Shown: positions 6,762-10,426 of the stretch, in pieces
How the letters are laid out: each line of letters opens with the position of its first letter
Position numbering within the stretch: the stretch's first letter is position 1
Assembly (NCBI GenBank): GCA_934569045.1
Contig: CAKTJX010000048.1
Coordinates: forward strand, 1 to 10,426
DNA length: 10,426 nt
Source: an uncultured Oscillospiraceae bacterium
Lineage (GTDB): Bacteria; Bacillota; Clostridia; Oscillospirales; Oscillospiraceae
Direction of reading: 5' to 3'
Notes under the pieces: generated by a model
The model's database searches: none
The model's input: the letters and a program-made list of their open reading frames with translations, nothing else
Told to the model about the DNA's origin: nothing
Position numbers and translations under genes: made by a program

Positions 6762-6865
6762 CCGTAGGGGCGGCTACCAGCCGCCCGGAAGGTATCGAAA
6801 GGGAACAGTGCAGTCAAAACACTCTGGCCCGGTCACCTCCGGGCGGCTGATAGCCGCCCCTACGG
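6762..6865. mobile_element. MITE-like element with 28-base inverted arms
   Basis: The arms at 6762-6789 and 6838-6865 are inverted copies matching at 27 of 28 positions (outer end CCGTAGGGGCGGCT). Each arm is itself a hairpin (GGGCGGCT with AGCCGCCC). The 48 bases between hold no gene. From general knowledge, GTAGGGGCGG-type repeats are common between genes in Firmicutes. There is no clean flanking target duplication, though GAATAT occurs near both sides (6742, 6871). It fills most of the 240-base gap between pepP and the radical SAM gene; the rest of that gap is AT-rich with no other feature. Confidence 0.6.
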
Positions 6866-6920
6866 GCTCAGAATATTTTTAATTTTGCATTCTTTATAGT
6901 GGAAAACATTCATTTCTAAA

Positions 6921-7778
6921 TTAAAAGTCCGGGATGAAACCTGCGTCCGCCGCCTCAGCCTCCTGGGTGAAGCCCTCCAGGTCGTTGAGGAACATCCAGC
7001 TGAGCACCGCGTCGTACTCCTCATCGGTGATCCGCCGGTCCATGGGGGGCTGTTGGCTGCCCACAGGGGTATACTGCCGCATGAGACTCACCAGCACCTC
7101 CCCGGGCCGGAAGGTCTCCCCAATCCAGTCCAGCACCTTCAGGGAATTCTCCACCTGTCCCGGAAGAATCAGGTGCCGGATCACCGTACCCCGGCGGAGG
7201 CGCTCGCCATCCCATTGGGCGGGGCCGGTCTGCCGGAACATCTCCCGGATGGCGGCAGCGGCCACGGGAAAATAGTCCCTCGCCCCGGAAAGCCGGGCGG
7301 CCAGGGCACCGTCCGCGTACTTGAGGTCCGGCAGGTAGATATCCACCTTTCCCTCCAGCTTCCTCAAGGCTTCCACCCGCTCGTAGCCCCCGCAGTTATA
7401 CACCACCGGCACCGGAAGCTTCGGCTCCAGGGCAGGCAGAATGGTGGGCAGGAATTGGGTGGGGGTTACGAGATCGATGTTCTCCGCCCCCTGGGCAATC
7501 AGGTCCTCAAACAGGGCCCGCAGGGCCCCCGCGTCCATGGGTCTGCCCACGGGGCCGCCGCTGATGGCGGCATTCTGGCAGAAGGAGCACCGCAGGGTGC
7601 AGCCGCTGAAAAACACAGCCCCGCTGCCCCCCGGCCCCGCCAGAGCCGGCTCCTCCCATTTGTGCAGCATGGCCTTGGCCACCAGCGCCTCCGCCGGACA
7701 CCGGCAGAACCCCAGCGCTCCCGCAGCCCGATTGGCCCCGCAGAGCCTGGGGCACAGGCGGCAATCCGAATAGTCCAT
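6921..7778 (-). CDS. radical SAM protein of the PflX-like family (COG1313)
   Basis: Iron-sulfur protein of 285 residues. It begins MDYSDCRLCPRLCG, an N-terminal cysteine set (CxxCxxxC plus FC) typical of PflX-like proteins. The radical SAM motif CTLRCSFC (CxxxCxxC) follows near residues 65-72, binding the [4Fe-4S] cluster that cleaves S-adenosylmethionine. Later motifs also fit: LVTPTQFLP, YNCGGY, DIYLPDLKY, LMRQYTPVG and the terminal GFIPDF. Related proteins are often annotated as pyruvate formate-lyase activating enzymes, but no glycyl-radical partner is present here and the substrate is unknown. The start at 7778 has AAGGAGG 6 bases upstream; longer frames to 7811 or 7838 would begin inside the promoter. 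Confidence 0.9.
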   Translation of the reverse strand: MDYSDCRLCPRLCGANRAAGALGFCRCPAEALVAKAMLHKWEEPALAGPGGSGAVFFSGCTLRCSFCQNAAISGGPVGRPMDAGALRALFEDLIAQGAENIDLVTPTQFLPTILPALEPKLPVPVVYNCGGYERVEALRKLEGKVDIYLPDLKYADGALAARLSGARDYFPVAAAAIREMFRQTGPAQWDGERLRRGTVIRHLILPGQVENSLKVLDWIGETFRPGEVLVSLMRQYTPVGSQQPPMDRRITDEEYDAVLSWMFLNDLEGFTQEAEAADAGFIPDF

Positions 7779-7809
7779 AAGCGGCCTCCTTGCGGAAAAG
7801 TTTTGTTCC

Positions 7810-7838
7810 ATTCTAGCATTTTTTTCACTTTCCCGCAA
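7810..7838 (-). promoter_or_regulatory. promoter of the radical SAM gene with extended -10
   Basis: On the minus strand TTGCGG (7833-7838), a 17-base spacer and TAGAAT (7810-7815) preceded by TGC, an extended -10. Transcription would begin near 7803, about 25 bases before the ATG at 7778, which supports that start over the longer frames. Confidence 0.65.
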
Positions 7839-7887
7839 GAGCGGCTTTACCGGGTAGGGGGAATGTGGTATGATAAAAGATGAAGAA

Positions 7888-7918
7888 TTGACAATGGACA
7901 GTTGACAATTGACAATTG
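7888..7918. repeat. heptamer tandem repeat, TTGACAA unit
   Basis: About 4.4 units of a 7-base repeat: TTGACAA, TGGACAG, TTGACAA, TTGACAA, TTG. It contains three TTGACA hexamers identical to a -35 box (7888, 7902, 7909), but no -10 lies at the right distance on the plus strand. It sits in the 282-base gap between the divergent radical SAM and GNAT genes, 58 to 90 bases upstream of the radical SAM promoter's start point. Confidence 0.6.
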
Positions 7919-7950
7919 CGGGCCCGGATGAGCGGATAACCTCAAAAAAG

Positions 7951-8004
7951 AAGCCCCAACCTTCCCCAGGGGAAGGTTGGGGGTTCCACGGCAGGGTATA
8001 CGCT
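7951..8004. repeat. palindromic repeat, copy 2 of the family at 98-177
   Basis: A perfect 14-bp inverted repeat (CCCCAACCTTCCCC at 7954-7967 with its complement at 7969-7982) is followed by the shoulder TTCCACGGCAGGGTATACG. The reverse complement of that shoulder matches the shoulder of copy 1. On the minus strand the hairpin is followed by CTTCTTTTTT, so it resembles a leftward terminator, but no leftward gene precedes it. It falls in the leader region of the GNAT gene. Confidence 0.65.
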
Positions 8005-8060
8005 CAACCAAGCCTGTAATCCCTTTTATACAAATACCAGCCGACAAAGGAGCAAATACT

Positions 8061-8525
8061 ATGATCATTCGATTCGCGGAAGAGCGAGACATTCCTCAGA
8101 TGCTGGACCTGCTGGGGCAGGTGAAGAAGGTGCATCAGGACATCCGGCCGGATCTGTTCCGGGAGGGAACCAAATATGACGAGGCGGGGCTCAAGCAGAT
8201 GCTTGCCGATCCCCAGCGGCCGGTGCTGGCTGCCGAGGAAGGCGGGCGGATGGTGGGCTATACCATCTGCGCCATTCTGGTAACCCAGGGCGACCCGGTG
8301 CTGAAGGACCGGAAGGAGCTGTACATTGACGATCTGTGCGTGGATGCCGCGGTTCGGGGCAAAGGGATATCCAAGCTGCTGTGGCAGCGAGCGGTGGAAT
8401 ACGCCAAGGAGCTGGGCTGTGACGCCATCACCCTGAACGTCTGGGAGGGCAACAACCGGGCACGGAAATTCTATGAGCACTGCGGCCTCACCGTCCGCAA
8501 AACCATGATGGAATACCCCCTGTAA
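8061..8525 (+). CDS. GNAT family N-acetyltransferase
   Basis: Acetyl-CoA-dependent acetyltransferase of 154 residues, typical of a single GNAT domain. The ATG at 8061 has AAAGGAG 8 bases upstream; the frame is open further left but lacks a better start there. Motif A is clear near residues 91-103 (LCVDAAVRGKGISKLL, with the acetyl-CoA pyrophosphate loop RGKGIS). Motif B follows (LNVWEGNNRARKFYEHCGL), with Tyr in FYEHCGL the usual proton donor position. The substrate cannot be inferred; the RimI-like look is generic. It is followed after 9 bases by rlmD, whose ribosome binding site overlaps this stop codon, so the two form an operon. Confidence 0.9.
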   Translation: MIIRFAEERDIPQMLDLLGQVKKVHQDIRPDLFREGTKYDEAGLKQMLADPQRPVLAAEEGGRMVGYTICAILVTQGDPVLKDRKELYIDDLCVDAAVRGKGISKLLWQRAVEYAKELGCDAITLNVWEGNNRARKFYEHCGLTVRKTMMEYPL

Positions 8526-8534
8526 GGAGGCACT

Positions 8535-10160
8535 ATGCTGATCAAAAATCAGATCTACGAGGCGGAGATCACCGACTATACCACCGAGGGCCAGGGCGTG
8601 GCCCATATTGAGGGCTGCACCGTGTTCGTGCCCAACGCCATTGCCGGGGAGCGGGTGCGGCTGCGGATTACCCTGGTCCGGAAGACCTGGGCCGCCGGAA
8701 AGATCACGGAAATCCTGGAAAAATCCCCCCACCGGGTTAACCGGGAATGCCCCGTGGCCAAGCTCTGCGGCGGCTGTGACTTCTGGCACATGGACTATGC
8801 CGAGGAGTGCCGTCTGAAGGCGGAGCGAGTGAAAACCTGCTTAAACCGCATCGGCGGGGAGCAATTGGAGTCGGTGCCCATTCTGGAGGCCCCCACCTGC
8901 TATGGCTACCGGAACAAGGCCCAGTACCCCGTGGCCGTGAAAAACGGCAGGGCCTACGCCGGATTTTTCCGGGCAGGCACCCATGAGGTGGTGGAAACAC
9001 CCCGCTGCCGGATTCTGCCAGAGGAGACGGACCGGGTCAAGGATATCGTTATCGATTATGTAAATCGAAATCATGTGCCCGTTTATGATGAGCAGACTCA
9101 CCGGGGGCTGCTGCGGCATATCTATGTCCGCCGGGGGGCCGTCAGCGGCCAGATTCTTGTATGCCTGGTGGTCAACGGCGACGGCCTGCCGAAGACAAAG
9201 GGCCTCATTGAAGCCCTGAAAGCCGTCCCCGGCTTTGCCACTCTGGTGCTCAGCGTGAATACCAAAAAGGGCAATGCCGTGCTGGGGGATCGTTTTGTGA
9301 CCCTCTATGGCCCCGGCTATATTGAGGACACCCTCTGCGGCCTGAACTTCCGCCTGTCCGCCCGGTCCTTCTACCAGGTGAACCACGCCCAGGCCCAGCG
9401 GCTCTATGAAACCGCCATCACCCTGGCGGACATTACAAAGGACGACCTGGTGCTGGACCTGTACTGCGGCGTGGGCACCATCACCCTGGCCATGGCCGCC
9501 CGGGCCGGAAAGGTGCTGGGCGTGGAGGTGGTCCCCCAGGCCATCGAGGATGCCAAGGACAACGCCAAGCGCAACGGCATCGAAAACGCGGAATTCTTCT
9601 GCGCCGACGCGGGGGAAGCCGCCCTGCGCCTGGAGGCGGAGGGCATCCACCCGGACATCATCACCGTAGACCCGCCCCGCAAGGGCCTGAGCCAGGATGC
9701 CATCGAGGCCATCGCCCGCATGTCCCCCCGAAGCCTGGTCTACGTCTCCTGCGACCCCGCCACCCTGGCAAGGGACACCGCATTGCTGAAGGAAAAGGGC
9801 TATTGCGTCAAAGAGGTCGTGGCCGCGGACCTGTTCCCGCGGTGCAGCCATGTGGAGACGGTATGTCAGTTAGTTCTGAGAAAACCAGCAGTACATATCA
9901 ACATTGATGTGGATGTTGAGGAACTGGTGCAGGATAAAAGAGGGGCAGCAACCTATGGTCAGATCAAGGATTACGTTCTTGAGCATAGCGGCTTGAAGGT
10001 CAGCAGTCTGTATATCGCACAGGTGAAGCAGAAGTACGGTATTATTGAACGTGAGAACTATAACAAACCGAAGTCTGAAAACGTCAAGCAGCCACAGTGT
10101 CCGCCGGAGAAGGAAAAGGCAATCAGGGCGGCACTACAACATTTCAGATTGATTAAATAA
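8535..10160 (+). CDS. rlmD: 23S rRNA (uracil-5-)-methyltransferase RlmD/RlmCD with unusual C-terminal extension
   Basis: SAM-dependent m5U methyltransferase acting on 23S rRNA; in Gram-positives one RlmCD enzyme often modifies both U747 and U1939. A TRAM domain (about 1-60) is followed by four cysteines for a [4Fe-4S] cluster (Cys72, Cys78, Cys81, Cys158). The SAM motif is DLYCGVGT (308-315), then DPPRKGL (379-385), the catalytic Cys406 in SCDP and the general base Glu441 in HVETV. Family members normally end near 450 residues; this one has 541. Residues from about 448 form an extra module (ATYGQIKDYVLEHSGLKVSS, NYNKPKSE, PQCPPEKEKAI) whose codons are visibly more AT-rich. AAGGAGG lies 4 bases before the ATG. 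The core enzyme looks functional; the tail is probably foreign. Confidence 0.94.
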   Translation: MLIKNQIYEAEITDYTTEGQGVAHIEGCTVFVPNAIAGERVRLRITLVRKTWAAGKITEILEKSPHRVNRECPVAKLCGGCDFWHMDYAEECRLKAERVKTCLNRIGGEQLESVPILEAPTCYGYRNKAQYPVAVKNGRAYAGFFRAGTHEVVETPRCRILPEETDRVKDIVIDYVNRNHVPVYDEQTHRGLLRHIYVRRGAVSGQILVCLVVNGDGLPKTKGLIEALKAVPGFATLVLSVNTKKGNAVLGDRFVTLYGPGYIEDTLCGLNFRLSARSFYQVNHAQAQRLYETAITLADITKDDLVLDLYCGVGTITLAMAARAGKVLGVEVVPQAIEDAKDNAKRNGIENAEFFCADAGEAALRLEAEGIHPDIITVDPPRKGLSQDAIEAIARMSPRSLVYVSCDPATLARDTALLKEKGYCVKEVVAADLFPRCSHVETVCQLVLRKPAVHINIDVDVEELVQDKRGAATYGQIKDYVLEHSGLKVSSLYIAQVKQKYGIIERENYNKPKSENVKQPQCPPEKEKAIRAALQHFRLIK

Positions 10161-10163
10161 AAG

Positions 10164-10205
10164 AAGTCAAGGCTTTCAGCTTAATGTTGGAAGCCTTGAC
10201 TTTTT
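10164..10205 (+). terminator. bidirectional rho-independent terminator after rlmD
   Basis: A perfect 12-bp stem, AAGTCAAGGCTT with AAGCCTTGACTT (10164-10175, 10191-10202), can be extended by one G.T and one C-G pair and runs into TTTTT (10201-10205). On the minus strand it is followed by CTTTTATTTAA, so it can also stop the leftward Crp/Fnr gene. It starts 3 bases after the rlmD stop. Confidence 0.88.
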
Positions 10206-10276
10206 ATGATGTGCTTCACCGGAAGCAGACGGAATCGCTTTTATCGAGTACAATAGAATCACAGACTGAGAAAAAA

Positions 10277-10426
10277 CTATATCGTTTCTTCAGTACACAG
10301 AGATGCCAGCGCCGGAAGGTCTGTAACGATCAATCTGCCGCGGGTGGTGGATAGAATTCCTCTGCTTCGCAAGTCGGTCAGCTCCCGTGTTATTTGAACC
10401 CGGCTCATGCCGAGAATATCGGCAAT
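10277..10426 (-). CDS. Crp/Fnr family transcriptional regulator, C-terminal end (partial)
   Basis: The last 49 codons of a gene that continues beyond the right edge. The translation starts IADILGMSRVQITRELTDL and continues RSRGILSTTRGRLIVTD, which is the winged helix-turn-helix of Crp/Fnr regulators: recognition helix MSRVQITRELTDLR, then the wing. It ends ...LASLCTEETI at a TAG (10277-10279). The cyclic-nucleotide-type sensor domain is not in the window, so the signal sensed is unknown. The 67 bases between the gene and the terminator hold nothing recognisable. Confidence 0.85.
   Translation of the reverse strand: MADILGMSRVQITRELTDLRSRGILSTTRGRLIVTDLPALASLCTEETI

Noticed and set aside
5073..6767. 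564-codon open frame on the plus strand across pepP
   Set aside because: It is antisense to pepP, starts inside the hairpin ladder and has no recognisable domain; its length comes from GC-rich codon bias.
7779..7838. Longer N-terminus for the radical SAM protein (starts at 7838 or 7811)
   Set aside because: Those codons lie within the promoter -35/-10 region, while the ATG at 7778 has a strong AAGGAGG and begins at the conserved cysteine motif.
7902..7940. Promoter for the GNAT gene using a TTGACA of the tandem repeat and GATAAC at 7935
   Set aside because: The spacing is 20 or 27 bases, outside the normal range, and the start would be far upstream of the gene.
8841..9851. 336-codon open frame antisense to rlmD
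   Set aside because: Shadow of the rlmD coding strand with no ribosome binding site or family motif.
10205..10276. Small gene between the terminator and the Crp/Fnr gene
   Set aside because: No open frame with a start and ribosome binding site is present in this short stretch.

Overview
The window looks like a chromosome segment of a GC-rich, spore-forming gut Clostridia, probably Oscillospiraceae or a close relative. This is inferred from strong GGAGG-type ribosome binding sites, GC-rich third codon positions, Gram-positive gene content (RlmCD-type methyltransferase, lipoprotein PotD, SpoIIQ-like peptidase) and several short interspersed repeats in the gaps. There is no tRNA, rRNA, CRISPR array or complete transposase gene.

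Left (1-4350): a four-gene leftward operon, potA-potB-potC-potD, encodes a complete spermidine/putrescine-type ABC importer. It has a sigma-A promoter (4219-4246), overlapping start/stop junctions and a strong terminator (182-219). Left of the terminator lies a long imperfect palindrome (98-177) belonging to a repeat family seen again at 7951-8004.

Middle (4350-5430): a divergent gene encodes a membrane-anchored LytM/M23 peptidase resembling SpoIIQ, with a possible sigma-F promoter. The roughly 400 bases after it hold no convincing gene but much structure: a ladder of small hairpins separated by an invariant GTGAAAT spacer with a period near 22 bases, then two interlocked terminators for the converging genes. 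A 49-codon open stretch follows the pepP stop codon in the same frame.

Centre-right (5433-7880): two leftward genes, an Xaa-Pro aminopeptidase (with an unusual Asp at one metal-ligand position) and a PflX-like radical SAM protein. Between them lies a 104-base element with 28-base inverted arms. The radical SAM gene has its own extended -10 promoter.

Right (7880-10426): a heptamer tandem repeat and the second copy of the palindromic repeat precede a two-gene rightward operon, a GNAT acetyltransferase and an RlmD/RlmCD 23S rRNA m5U methyltransferase. The methyltransferase carries an unusual C-terminal extension of about 94 residues. Base composition drops sharply exactly where the catalytic domain ends, a position known as an integration hotspot for conjugative elements. 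A bidirectional terminator and the C-terminal end of a Crp/Fnr regulator on the opposite strand close the window.

The genes are mostly housekeeping or nutrient uptake. The least explained items are the hairpin ladder (5029-5156) and the rlmD 3' junction (about 9861-10160).
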